Positions 49,071 to 57,961 of a stretch of DNA of 61,133 bases are shown one piece after another. The notes below the pieces were generated by a model. The model saw only the letters and a program-made list of their open reading frames with translations. It did not search any database and was not told the DNA's origin. Position numbers and translations under genes: made by a program. How positions within the stretch are numbered: the stretch's first letter is position 1; each line of letters begins with the position of its first letter. This DNA comes from a virus: the IMG/VR virus record IMGVR_UViG_3300010883_000027, positions 1-61,133 of that record; one strand, 5' to 3'.

Positions 49071-49705
49071 ACCTCTACCTCCCAAATTAATTTATTAAAT
49101 ATTTCAAAATTTTTCTCTACATCGTATAAAGAGTCGTGCAGTCGACTCTCCTCAAACTCTATATCGAGATCCTTAAGTAGAGCGAGCTGGGTTACTTTGG
49201 AGCCTCTCGGCAATTTAGTGTTGAGGTATTTATACATTGAATATATTCTTTTCTCCTTGGGGATCTTTGTCACCCCCATCACTCTAGCCTTTGCAAGACA
49301 CACCGTATCTACTACTCTCGGCAAGTAAGAGAAGTCCGGGTTCTTCCCCTCTAACCTTCTATAGATATTATGAATATATATATCAAAACCTAGCAAATTT
49401 TGCCCAACAATGATATACTCTGGATTATAAAGAATCTTTTCGAATTCGTCCAAGATGGGGCTGGCTGGTTTTTTTAGTTTATTATACTTATCGTAGGAAA
49501 AGCCTGTGACCATCGCGGCCCCAGGAGAAACCTCGAGACTAGGCCAATCTATCCAATGGTCGTACTTAGAAGTAATTTGATTTCCTGTAGCAAGGACATA
49601 GCTAAGTTGCCACGGCTTAGAAGAAAAAAGATTGAGGCCGCACGTCTCAAAATCCATCACCATATATTTTTGATTCTTGTCGAACCTTAATAAATCATTT
49701 TTCAT
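49067..49705 (-). CDS. DnaQ-like 3'-5' exonuclease
   Basis: 212 residues. DEDD family: MVMDFETCGLN (ExoI), VGQNLLGFDIYIHN (ExoII) and LHDSLYDVEKNFEIF (ExoIII, H...D). Proofreading exonuclease for the adjacent C-family polymerase. Confidence 0.85.
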   Translation of the reverse strand: MKNDLLRFDKNQKYMVMDFETCGLNLFSSKPWQLSYVLATGNQITSKYDHWIDWPSLEVSPGAAMVTGFSYDKYNKLKKPASPILDEFEKILYNPEYIIVGQNLLGFDIYIHNIYRRLEGKNPDFSYLPRVVDTVCLAKARVMGVTKIPKEKRIYSMYKYLNTKLPRGSKVTQLALLKDLDIEFEESRLHDSLYDVEKNFEIFNKLIWEVEV

Positions 49706-50135
49706 CTTCTCTATCAGACCAATACTGCTCTCCGTAATTGATAGTCAATTCGTCTCCCTGCTCTATATCCTTCTTGGCAATATAGGTTACTACTTTTCTT
49801 CTATCGTCTATTTTGAATACTAAATTTTCTTCTTTAGAATGATTATAGATCATTCCGAATCCTAACACTGCAATAGGGCGAGTCACCAAGTCCGTAGTTA
49901 GCCCTCCATGCTCGTCGCAGAATTCCTTCCAGTTATCAGAAAGAGACTGCAATGCGAAAACATATTTAATAAGTTCTTTGTCACAATTTTTCCACTCTCT
50001 GTCCTCTAGAACAAGGTAGTGTGCCTCTTCAACCGTTACTCCTGCTCTGATATCTTCTCTAGCAAAGACTCCTTTACCCTCTATATCTGAGAATCCCACG
50101 TAGATAGGACCCTGTAATAATGATTTATCTTTCAT
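49695..50135 (-). CDS. SET-domain protein (lysine methyltransferase-like)
   Basis: Start ATG 50135, overlapping the upstream stop. 146 residues: GKGVFAREDIRAG, FGMIYNHS and QGDELTINYGEQYW are the three SET motifs (AdoMet site NHS and catalytic Tyr in NYG). May methylate a phage or host protein; partner unknown. It sits within the split polymerase operon. Confidence 0.85.
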   Translation of the reverse strand: MKDKSLLQGPIYVGFSDIEGKGVFAREDIRAGVTVEEAHYLVLEDREWKNCDKELIKYVFALQSLSDNWKEFCDEHGGLTTDLVTRPIAVLGFGMIYNHSKEENLVFKIDDRRKVVTYIAKKDIEQGDELTINYGEQYWSDREDEK

Positions 50136-50826
50136 TCTTCCATGCCTCGAAACTGAATTTGTCACTACAAAAATGTTCTAGCCCAGGAGAACTAAGATCC
50201 TTGGCCCGCCCTTTATACTCCCCACAAGTAATTTTAAATGTTTGGAAGACTTCGAAGTCTTCTGCTTTTTCGTAGTAAATTGTTTTGACTTTCTCAATAT
50301 TGTATTTTCCTTTAGTATATTCTAGTATCGAATTTTTGAGTAAGCCGTCAAAGGGTAATCCGTTGTCCTCTACGAGAAACTGGGGCTTGAACGGCTTAAG
50401 GTCTGGGGCGAAACTCGCAAACGTGAAATTGTTGTAGTAGAGGAACGAATCATAAAAAGGTATTGCCATTCCTAAATTTTCCGACCAATGCTTCACTAAA
50501 TCTTCTAGTTTGAGTTTCCCTTCGTTCTCGCAGAAGGCCTCCGTGTGTATCTTGTAGAGAGCCTTACAACCTTCATCGTTCAAAGCGATGATCACGACCT
50601 TATGGGTTTGTTTGCTCTCTTTCTCTTCATAGATATTCAATCTTAAGCAAAAAGTAAATTTCAAATTACTCTCGTCAAAAATCTTCCGAGATTCTAAAAA
50701 CCCATGAAAATTGTCTTCGACGAGGACTACCTCTGTCAGACCATCCTTGGTCGCGATCCTCGCAACATCGTCTGGGGTCAACAGGGATTTCCCAATGCTT
50801 CGGTCAGTTTTAAACAGAGGTTTCAT
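50125..50826 (-). CDS. Stand-alone PHP-like domain of the DNA polymerase
   Basis: Start ATG 50826, set by the promoter whose -10 ends 7 nt before it. 233 residues. VVLVEDNFHGFLESRKIFDESNLKFTFCLRL, then KVVIIALNDEGCKALYKIHTEAF, the order of the DnaE PHP domain, but key metal His/Asp of the start are missing, so probably structural. It would pair with the polymerase 46515-49070. Confidence 0.6.
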   Translation of the reverse strand: MKPLFKTDRSIGKSLLTPDDVARIATKDGLTEVVLVEDNFHGFLESRKIFDESNLKFTFCLRLNIYEEKESKQTHKVVIIALNDEGCKALYKIHTEAFCENEGKLKLEDLVKHWSENLGMAIPFYDSFLYYNNFTFASFAPDLKPFKPQFLVEDNGLPFDGLLKNSILEYTKGKYNIEKVKTIYYEKAEDFEVFQTFKITCGEYKGRAKDLSSPGLEHFCSDKFSFEAWKNER

Positions 50827-50833
50827 ATCGACA

Positions 50834-50862
50834 ACGATACTCTTTGCTCTGTTGAATGTCAA
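50834..50862 (-). promoter_or_regulatory. Leaderless promoter of the polymerase operon
   Basis: Minus strand: TTGACA (50862-50857), 17-bp spacer, TATCGT (50839-50834), ATG at 50826. Confidence 0.8.
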
Positions 50863-50864
50863 CT

Positions 50865-50894
50865 AAAAAGGCGCTGGAGGGTAAACCCAGCGCC
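50865..50894 (-). terminator. Intrinsic terminator
   Basis: Minus strand: GGCGCTGG/CCAGCGCC, loop GTTTACCCT, then TTTTT. Ends the helicase-primase-nuclease operon. Confidence 0.9.
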
Positions 50895-50899
50895 GTTTT

Positions 50900-51925
50900 T
50901 TAGATCATGTTCCCATTAAATCTGGGGCACCCCAGATAATCCCTTCTCTCTAAAGTTTCTCCATCCTTTAAAGACTCTTTCCCATCGAGGTAATCCCCGA
51001 GAAAATAAGATCTCTTGACCTTTTTATCCTTACCCATTACAGCATAATAACCAAAACCAAATTTAAAAGCACATGACCACTTTGGAGTTCCATCCAACTT
51101 CAATTCCCCGGGCTTCTTACACCTTCCGCAAACAACGGGACCCTCGAAACCTTTCCCATAAGGTTTGTCTGCTGCATATCCCGACTTTCCTTTCTCGACA
51201 GTAAAGTCATTTAAGTATTTTTGTATTCCATCTAGTTCTTCTTCGAAGCCGTCTATTTTATTTATTTCTATTAATTGCATAGGCTGATACCCTTCAGACT
51301 CCCTCCCGTGTGACAGGTCGAATTTCAAGAAAACGAATTCTGACATCACGCGTGTATATTTTGGATATAACCTTCTAATTACTAGCGTATAAATATAATC
51401 TTGCAGATTTTTGTTTATCTCCTCCCCTTCGAACATCCTTTTACTTGACTTAAAATCTCTAATAATTGCTAATTTCTTCTTTTTATATAGAAATAATTTG
51501 TCGATGAAGCCTCTGACTCTGAACTTCTTTCCTTTCTCTTTTATCTCCATGTCGAAATCTTGTTCAACCAAAATTTCGTCGGGGGCTCCTAGACTTGTTC
51601 CTTCGAAGTCAAAATTCAAACCCTTAAGAGTCATCTCTCTTATGAGGTCCATGTTATCTTCGTCGTCCACTTCTAACTTTACAGCGTGCTTGAGACAAAG
51701 GCGCTTAATAGAAGGTTCGCTAAAAAGGTCTCCACTCTTTATGAGCCTCTTCCACATCTTTCTCCTACGCTGAATACCTAAGCACTCAAAAATCAAATGG
51801 CATATCCATCCCCTGGAAGCTCCATCGTTAGATTTGTCTGGTAGTTTCATAACGTATTTTGCGAAATACATCCAAGAACATGTCTTAGCTGTTTTGATCC
51901 TGCTAGCTGATAATGCTATACCCAT
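50900..51925 (-). CDS. PD-(D/E)XK nuclease, RecB/Cas4-like
   Basis: Start ATG 51925 overlaps the primase stop. 341 residues: LSASRIKTAKTCSWMYFAKYVMKL (entry helix with Cys), GWICHLIFE, RGFIDKLFLYKKKKLAIIRDFKSSK (D...D-x-K catalytic core), QDYIYTLVIRRLYP. C-terminal CGRC, C and GC could complete a Fe-S cluster with the N-terminal Cys, as in Cas4/AddB. Likely role in DNA end processing. Confidence 0.75.
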   Translation of the reverse strand: MGIALSASRIKTAKTCSWMYFAKYVMKLPDKSNDGASRGWICHLIFECLGIQRRRKMWKRLIKSGDLFSEPSIKRLCLKHAVKLEVDDEDNMDLIREMTLKGLNFDFEGTSLGAPDEILVEQDFDMEIKEKGKKFRVRGFIDKLFLYKKKKLAIIRDFKSSKRMFEGEEINKNLQDYIYTLVIRRLYPKYTRVMSEFVFLKFDLSHGRESEGYQPMQLIEINKIDGFEEELDGIQKYLNDFTVEKGKSGYAADKPYGKGFEGPVVCGRCKKPGELKLDGTPKWSCAFKFGFGYYAVMGKDKKVKRSYFLGDYLDGKESLKDGETLERRDYLGCPRFNGNMI

Positions 51926-53019
51926 TCTTCCTCCCCACAGAGCGCAGATAATGTTTTTATCTTGCAATCTCTTTCTTTTTTGTTTTTAATTATAGAATTT
52001 CCTTCAAAACTATTTAATTTCTTTAGTAAGTACTTCCTTTGTTCTTCTGGAGCTATTTTCTTATTTAACCACATCTTAAATTCATCTTTCGTTTCTATTT
52101 CGTGGAGTTTACTGAGGTCAACGTTCGGAGGGCATAGCCTAATTTCAAGTCTCTCTAGATTAAAAACAGAACTTAATTTAAAATAATTTTTAATTGCCCC
52201 TTTCATTCCCGGATTATCTCTCTGGTTTGCATCGTTGTTAGAAGAGATGACTATCTTTTCAGGTCGAAGTTCTAACAGTTTCGCCACCTGTTTAGAACTT
52301 AAGGTCAATCCGAAGCTAACCATATGGTTAGTCAAACCTCTCTGAGTCATCGCTAAACTGTCTCCAATACTTTCGACAATATAGAATGGTTCTTCTCTAT
52401 CGTATTTTTCTAGGAAAGGAAGTTTCCCGTCGAAAGGAATGCAAAAAGGGTATATCCAGTTAGACTTCCTCCCCAGATGCTTCCATTTCGACATGGTCGA
52501 TCCTTCTGTCCAGTAGAGGCTCCGTCCGCTACAGCCAATAATACTGGTAGGATCATTCATATCGAAGATCGGGAATACATATCTGCGACTCATCTTCCCT
52601 TGAGTAGAATATCCCGACTTGTAAAGATTAATAACGCTTTCGCTTATTTTTTTATTAATATATAAGTTATGTTGAGGCAGTAAATTCTTTAGTAGTTCTA
52701 TTGGGTATTTCTCGTCCATCGCTATTTTTATTTTTCTTTCCAATCTTAATATATTATTATCTACAGTGTCGCCCCTCTTGATAGCTAGATTCTCGAGATT
52801 GTATCTCCCGCCTGAAGCTATTTCTATAAGTCTCCCGAAGGGCTGAGAGTATTCCCCTCTTGCATGATCGTGCCAAACTCCTGAGTTTTTGTATATCTGA
52901 ATAGAGCTAGGATTATCCCCTTGCCTCCATGCAGCCTTCGCCTGCCAATAGCTACCTCTGTTGGTTAAGCCAAAGCCTAAACTAACTAGCGTTTCACGTA
53001 TGGCTTCCTCATCTTCCAT
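51916..53019 (-). CDS. DNA primase, DnaG/TOPRIM type
   Basis: 367 residues. N-terminal region (SYWQAKAAWRQGDNPSSIQIYKN, GVWHDHARG) like a CHC2-type domain without the Cys/His zinc set; TOPRIM with EEPFYIVESIGDSLAMTQ and IVISSNNDANQRDNPG in place of DxD. It makes RNA primers for replication next to the DnaB helicase gene. Confidence 0.75.
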   Translation of the reverse strand: MEDEEAIRETLVSLGFGLTNRGSYWQAKAAWRQGDNPSSIQIYKNSGVWHDHARGEYSQPFGRLIEIASGGRYNLENLAIKRGDTVDNNILRLERKIKIAMDEKYPIELLKNLLPQHNLYINKKISESVINLYKSGYSTQGKMSRRYVFPIFDMNDPTSIIGCSGRSLYWTEGSTMSKWKHLGRKSNWIYPFCIPFDGKLPFLEKYDREEPFYIVESIGDSLAMTQRGLTNHMVSFGLTLSSKQVAKLLELRPEKIVISSNNDANQRDNPGMKGAIKNYFKLSSVFNLERLEIRLCPPNVDLSKLHEIETKDEFKMWLNKKIAPEEQRKYLLKKLNSFEGNSIIKNKKERDCKIKTLSALCGEEEWV

Positions 53020-54539
53020 TACCTCAGTCCTGGAGGCAGATCATCGTCGGCATTAGCACTCCTTATTGCTATAGCATCATCACTCATATAATACAGCAAA
53101 TCATGTAAGTCTCCCTTTTCTTCTACATTGAAACCCTTAATGTCTAAACAAATAAAATTATCTCTAAGAGTATTGTCCGGTAGTCTCACGGGTTGTAAGG
53201 CCCTCTCCACTTCTGGCCCCAAGTGTCTAGGCTTCCTTAAGATTAACCTATGGGTTCCAAAATCCGGAGCTTCCGCTATCTCGTCCAAGGTGCAGTTCCT
53301 GAGAATAAAAAAATGAGAGCAATAATGAATAATTTTATCAGATAATGCTGCAATACTTTCGTCATCTATAACGTCTTTCGCCATTTTCTTTCCTACTATT
53401 CCCCCTCTATTACTTTGAACAGAGGTGAACATTGACACCATCGGCTTTTCCTCAAAAACTATGTCTCTTTGAATAGTCCTTTTAAACTTATCAACCATTT
53501 CCCCAATAATAGCGTATTCAGATCTCCTTCCCGTCGGGTCTGCGACAGGTTTTATGTAGTCGAAGGAGAAAATCATTTCATTCCCTCTTCCTACTTCGTT
53601 ATAATAGAATCTTTTTAGTTTCAAAATCATAGAATCAACACCTTCGCCGCCGACGTTGATATAATGGAATTTCATCCCTTTTATTTTTTTCCAAGTATCC
53701 CTTACTTTCTTCACCGTCTCTTCTCCAGCCTTCCTCCAAAGACCTGTCTCAAGCAAATGAATAGGAACGTCGCTCATCGCCGCGCATTGTCTAAACGAAA
53801 GCTCTTCCTTCGACATCTCTCCATTATCGAAGTGAAGAATGGGGACGTTATCGTATTTCTTGGATACCCTTGTGCAAAAATCTAGTGCTACCTTAGTTTT
53901 TCCCGTGGAACTGCGAGCGCAAACTACCGTTATATTCCCTGGTCGTAATAGAGAACCATAAAGTTCGTTGATTCGTTTGTGTGGCCCCATCATGCCGAAT
54001 TCAGTAATAGGGTTCTCTCCACGTTCTTCAACTAGCGCCTGCATTTCTTCAAAAATATTAACAGGTTTATCGACCGCTGAATCAAAGAATGTGATATTCT
54101 CATTAAACTTCTTATCTACTCTCTCAATAATTTCTGTGCATGTAAGTTCAGGAGGTAGAGATCTTAGATCTTTTACAATTTCTATTGCAGTAGATTCTAA
54201 AGTTCTTTTAACTGTATATAATTTCAATTCCCCGACGACTTGGGCAATCTTCTGTTTGTTGACCTTCTGCATCGAAAGCGAATGGATGTAGTCACCGACA
54301 CTTAGGTCCGACTTGAAAGTAATTCCTAGAGCTTTGACCCTCTCAACTAGGACAGTCTCATCCAAGAACTCAGAGTTATCAATACCTCGCTTGATGACGT
54401 TGAAAATTGTCCTATTTATGCCATCTTCGTCGGCGTAAAAGTCTTCTTTGTTTAGCCATTCTGCAACCTCTGCATAACATTCAGGGTACTTAATAAGGCA
54501 TGCCAGCACATGCTGCTCTAATTCTAGGGAATAAATCAT
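53019..54539 (-). CDS. dnaB: Replicative DNA helicase (DnaB-like)
   Basis: 506 residues. N-terminal helical domain (LEQHVLACLIKYPECYAEV), linker, RecA-fold core with Walker A ARSSTGKTKVALDFCTRV (about 215) and FDNGEMSKEEL, FSFDYIKPV (Walker B), SVQSNRG. It unwinds the fork and recruits primase. Start lies 8 nt after TATGAT. Confidence 0.9.
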   Translation of the reverse strand: MIYSLELEQHVLACLIKYPECYAEVAEWLNKEDFYADEDGINRTIFNVIKRGIDNSEFLDETVLVERVKALGITFKSDLSVGDYIHSLSMQKVNKQKIAQVVGELKLYTVKRTLESTAIEIVKDLRSLPPELTCTEIIERVDKKFNENITFFDSAVDKPVNIFEEMQALVEERGENPITEFGMMGPHKRINELYGSLLRPGNITVVCARSSTGKTKVALDFCTRVSKKYDNVPILHFDNGEMSKEELSFRQCAAMSDVPIHLLETGLWRKAGEETVKKVRDTWKKIKGMKFHYINVGGEGVDSMILKLKRFYYNEVGRGNEMIFSFDYIKPVADPTGRRSEYAIIGEMVDKFKRTIQRDIVFEEKPMVSMFTSVQSNRGGIVGKKMAKDVIDDESIAALSDKIIHYCSHFFILRNCTLDEIAEAPDFGTHRLILRKPRHLGPEVERALQPVRLPDNTLRDNFICLDIKGFNVEEKGDLHDLLYYMSDDAIAIRSANADDDLPPGLR

Positions 54540-54547
54540 ACTCCACC

Positions 54548-54575
54548 ATCATACAAAACATTGTCTTTATGTCAA
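54548..54575 (-). promoter_or_regulatory. Near-leaderless promoter of the helicase operon
   Basis: Minus strand: TTGACA (54575-54570), 16-bp spacer, TATGAT (54553-54548), ATG at 54539. Confidence 0.8.
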
Positions 54576-54596
54576 GACTTATTCGAAACCAAGGCA

Positions 54597-54625
54597 AAAG
54601 GCGTTGGGACTTGCACCCCAGCGCC
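54597..54625 (-). terminator. Intrinsic terminator
   Basis: Minus strand: GGCGCTGGGG/TCCCAACGCC stem (one mismatch) with loop TGCAAG, then TTTT. Confidence 0.8.
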
Positions 54626-54626
54626 C

Positions 54627-54932
54627 TTAAAAAGAGTAACCATCTTCGAAATTCGCGTACTCTATATCGTCTATAGATTTTAAGAAGCTCGCGGTTACTT
54701 TCCTTAGTCCCATCTCTAGAGTCCTGGTCCCTGCTCTGAGACGAACAACCGGCGTACCATCTCTCCCCACGTATGCCAAAAGATAGCCACCCGTATTTGT
54801 ATTTCCTGACCCCGTACACTCCCAAATTGCATCGAGCAGAGAGTCAGGGATAGAATACCCCTCTTCTTCACTTCCTTCACTTCCTTCAACGTCATCTTCC
54901 TCGTTATCTTCTATGTCTTCTATATCATCCAT
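54627..54932 (-). CDS. Acidic hypothetical protein, 101 aa
   Basis: N-terminal 25 residues almost all Asp/Glu (MDDIEDIEDNEEDDVEGSEG), then a globular part (GYLLAYVGRDGTPVVRLRAG). Could mimic DNA; speculative. Confidence 0.55.
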   Translation of the reverse strand: MDDIEDIEDNEEDDVEGSEGSEEEGYSIPDSLLDAIWECTGSGNTNTGGYLLAYVGRDGTPVVRLRAGTRTLEMGLRKVTASFLKSIDDIEYANFEDGYSF

Positions 54933-54976
54933 ACTTTATTTCTATTTATTTTCTATATTATATATACTCCTATTAC

Positions 54977-55384
54977 CTAAGCTTCTAAAATACTCTCTAT
55001 CATTTCCTCTAAATCAAAAGTATCTTCGAAAATCTCTACTAATACTATCCCATTTAAACTGCAAAAATCTGCTTTCATCACGTCCTTCTCAATCTGATAA
55101 ATAAAGTTCAATCTATTCTTACCATGAAAAAATGGATTATACTTAGTGTGCTGAGTCCCTTGAACCTCTATTGCTATCTTTCTCGTGGCATTATAAAAGT
55201 CCAAGGTTAACCTGGTCCCTGCCACAGGAAACTCCTCAAATACTACATCATGCCTCCAATAAGGGAAGACTGCCTCTTTAGCTCTAAACTGAAGCTTACT
55301 TCGAGACTTTCCTTTCCAGTCAATGATGTATCTTTGAGGTTTCTTAATTTTCCTCTTCGAGCCCTTTAGTGTCTGGAATTGCAT
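54977..55384 (-). CDS. PD-(D/E)XK endonuclease, DUF559/Vsr-like
   Basis: 135 residues. TRLTLDFYNATRKIAIEVQGTQHTKYNPFF (D...E-x-Q) then DVMKADFCSLNGIVLVEI matches small nucleases common in large phages, sometimes proposed as Holliday-junction or nicking enzymes. Overlaps the recA stop by 41 nt. Confidence 0.7.
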   Translation of the reverse strand: MQFQTLKGSKRKIKKPQRYIIDWKGKSRSKLQFRAKEAVFPYWRHDVVFEEFPVAGTRLTLDFYNATRKIAIEVQGTQHTKYNPFFHGKNRLNFIYQIEKDVMKADFCSLNGIVLVEIFEDTFDLEEMIESILEA

Positions 55385-57572
55385 TCGTCGCCTCTTCTAA
55401 TATTCTTTGTAAATAGTCAAGTAAAAAGTCCTTCAACTTTTCGTCGCCCAAGATTAAATCATTCACCTTCCCATAACCTTGTAATCTATTAGGCATTTCC
55501 ACCCCTGCGTCTGCCACCAAAGCCACAAGATCTTCGTCGAAAGTATACCACCCTCCCTTTTTCGTTAGAAGCTCCCATTTCATAAGCATTTTACTGATCT
55601 CTCTTTCGACCCAAATAGACGTCCCTCCTTTCCGGCCATGGCAAATAGGATATTTAATTACATTGTTCGTCGACTCGTTCGGACTTTTTTTAATAGTTAT
55701 CTTAGCAAAATGACCCACAATCTTATTCTTTTCTGCATCGTACTTTGCGTCTTCGTTCTCTAAAATTAAATCTCCTTTGAATTTTGGTTCAAATTCTAGA
55801 ATCCAGTTAGCATAATGCAATAATGCGTTTCCTCCGGTAGCCGTAGTCTGTCTCACTGGTGCCTTACTGTAAGGATCTAATTTTATATCAGCCCTAACCT
55901 GAGAGATAAATAAAGCCATGTGTCCCCTCTTTGGCAAGGCTATGCCGATCTTCTTCATAAGAGTAGAGGAGATGACCGCCCCACCTGCGATCTTGTTGCA
56001 CTCCGAGAAAGGTCTATCCAGGTCCGCCTGAGGTATCAACCCGTCTACAGAGTCCAACAGAAAATTATAGATCTTCCCGCATTCTTTCGCCGCGACCAAA
56101 TTCCTCATTAAATCCACAACTATCTCAAAGATATTACATTCGAAGACTAAACAAGTTCCATCCTCCCACTCCTTAGGATCGTAAACGAATTTAACTCCTG
56201 ATCTAGCCCTCATTTCAGGGCCTAGCCTTCCTTCCGCCTTCAGGTAAACGCCTCTTGCGTTTGGCATTTTTAAGAAATTCCTCATGAATTCCAATGCTTG
56301 TGAGGTATTGTGAGTCAAAATATAATTAGTTGTTACATACAAGGATTCCGGCGACGACACCTTGATACACACACTCTCTTCTTCTCCCACTTTTTCTATA
56401 CTTTTTATGAAGTGACAAAAATTTAATTCTCTTGGCGTATAATTTTCTAGCTTTCTAGGTAGAGAGCAGGGATTCATTCCTTCCGGCAAATAGAAACTAA
56501 CTACATTACAATCTTTACATTTTACTTTCTCCCCCTCACTGTTCTTGTATCCGCAATGCTTTTTCACCCTTAGTCTCGCTAGACCTCCTAAGGACCTAAC
56601 TAAATCCATTACGTTGTCCGCTAGTTTGTTCGAGCAAGTGTAATATAGAACCTCTGATTTATTAGGATTTAAATACCCGTCTGTATCTACTAAACCTTGT
56701 AATAATTTCAGCCTTTGATTGATTGACCCGAAGAGATATTTCTCTGGAATAAATTTTGTATCAGACTTACAACCAAAAAGACCTTCTTTTCTTAAACATG
56801 AAATTAGAGGGTTATCTGTTTGACTTTTAAATACTACTCGAAACTCCATGTCGCTCATCTTCGTCATACTAGAGCCGGGGAAATCTCTTTTCGTTATTCT
56901 CCCTACCTCGTCCCAAATGAATTTGTCTGCCGAAGTTACTTGCACAGACTCAGTTATTCCTCCGTCACCTAAGAGAACTCCCAATAAATAAGGGTCAATG
57001 TCGTAATCTTTCTCTAAAAACTTGATAGGTTTAACGAGTCTTATCGAGTGGTTCGAGTTCTTGCCGTGTTTAAGGGTATCTATAATATCCTTCATAGGCT
57101 TTACTGACCTTCTCTGTCCTTTTTTCGCATGTCTCTCTGAGAAGGAGGAAGTCTCCCATAAATGCTCCATACCGCAGCGCGTTACTGACCCGTCGTCGAA
57201 CGTCATCTTGTAAACATCTTTCACTCCTTGAGGGTAGACAGCTAGAACATCTTGTTCCTCTCCTTGAGCGTCTACAACTTTATCACCAACTTTCAAGTCC
57301 CCCATCACTCTCCACCCTTGAAGAGTCAGAACGGGCTCCGATACCCCCTGAAGCTTCCCACCTTCATTCATTCCTGTGAGCCGGTGGAGCCCCGGCCCAA
57401 GCCCTCCGTCTAGCCTGTAATCCAACGACAAAGACCCACTGGAGACTTTGTAGTCCAGCGGGTCTTCGTAATTGTAGTGAAACTCTGCGTGTTCCTTGAA
57501 AAATTTATCCGTTATTGCGTTAACTGATACTATTTTCTCTTCCTTATTCTTTACTTCTTTCTTTCTTGCCAT
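55344..57572 (-). CDS. RecA/UvsX recombinase interrupted by an intein
   Basis: 742 residues of which 349 are intein (residues 74-422). The Walker A GMNEGGKT is split between K and T. The extein continues SQALEFMRNFLKMPNA, FLLDSVDGLIP, and ISQVRADIKLDP. It pairs and exchanges strands in phage recombination. Insertion at the P-loop is the classic intein position in RecA-type enzymes. Confidence 0.9.
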   Translation of the reverse strand: MARKKEVKNKEEKIVSVNAITDKFFKEHAEFHYNYEDPLDYKVSSGSLSLDYRLDGGLGPGLHRLTGMNEGGKLQGVSEPVLTLQGWRVMGDLKVGDKVVDAQGEEQDVLAVYPQGVKDVYKMTFDDGSVTRCGMEHLWETSSFSERHAKKGQRRSVKPMKDIIDTLKHGKNSNHSIRLVKPIKFLEKDYDIDPYLLGVLLGDGGITESVQVTSADKFIWDEVGRITKRDFPGSSMTKMSDMEFRVVFKSQTDNPLISCLRKEGLFGCKSDTKFIPEKYLFGSINQRLKLLQGLVDTDGYLNPNKSEVLYYTCSNKLADNVMDLVRSLGGLARLRVKKHCGYKNSEGEKVKCKDCNVVSFYLPEGMNPCSLPRKLENYTPRELNFCHFIKSIEKVGEEESVCIKVSSPESLYVTTNYILTHNTSQALEFMRNFLKMPNARGVYLKAEGRLGPEMRARSGVKFVYDPKEWEDGTCLVFECNIFEIVVDLMRNLVAAKECGKIYNFLLDSVDGLIPQADLDRPFSECNKIAGGAVISSTLMKKIGIALPKRGHMALFISQVRADIKLDPYSKAPVRQTTATGGNALLHYANWILEFEPKFKGDLILENEDAKYDAEKNKIVGHFAKITIKKSPNESTNNVIKYPICHGRKGGTSIWVEREISKMLMKWELLTKKGGWYTFDEDLVALVADAGVEMPNRLQGYGKVNDLILGDEKLKDFLLDYLQRILEEATNAIPDTKGLEEEN
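56307..57353 (-). mobile_element. Intein with LAGLIDADG endonuclease, class 3 hallmarks
   Basis: Starts with Leu, not Cys/Ser, and ends ILTHN before Thr. Block B has Trp two residues after its His (MEHLWETS), block F has Cys (SVCIKV) where Asp is usual, and Thr precedes HN: the W-C-T set of class 3 inteins. Two LAGLIDADG-type motifs: LLGVLLGDGG and LLQGLVDTDGYL. Confidence 0.75.
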
Positions 57573-57960
57573 CTATAAAACCTATAAGTGTTTGTTTCTT
57601 CTTATAGATTATATCCTCTCCGACAGTTTCTCCAATTTCTATTTTCACTTTTTCAGGAATGACTATATTGTATTCCAGATATTTGCGTTTGACTAAAGTC
57701 TTGAGAGGCTCCACTGTAAATTGAGCCATACTCTGCACTTCGGGCAAAATAACCTTCTCCCAGAATTTCAGCTCCGGGTAAAGAGCGAGAATCCTTTTAA
57801 AGATCGACATCTCTTTTCCCCACCACTGACCGACTGCGACATTAGGAGGATTCGCCAACCTCTTTACTATGCTCCGCTTATCAATTTCTACCTTCTTCTT
57901 CGCGACTTTCTTCTTCGCAACTTTCTTGGCAGGTTTCTTTTCAGCAACTTTTTCTTCCAT
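57544..57960 (-). CDS. Hypothetical protein with Lys/Ala-rich N-terminus
   Basis: 138 residues. Histone-tail-like start (KKPAKKVAKKKVAKKKVE) then a folded helical/beta part (MSIFKRILALYPELKFWEKV). Probably binds DNA or RNA. Lies between the reductase and recA genes. Confidence 0.55.
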   Translation of the reverse strand: MEEKVAEKKPAKKVAKKKVAKKKVEIDKRSIVKRLANPPNVAVGQWWGKEMSIFKRILALYPELKFWEKVILPEVQSMAQFTVEPLKTLVKRKYLEYNIVIPEKVKIEIGETVGEDIIYKKKQTLIGFIDGKKERSKE

Positions 57961-57961
57961 G

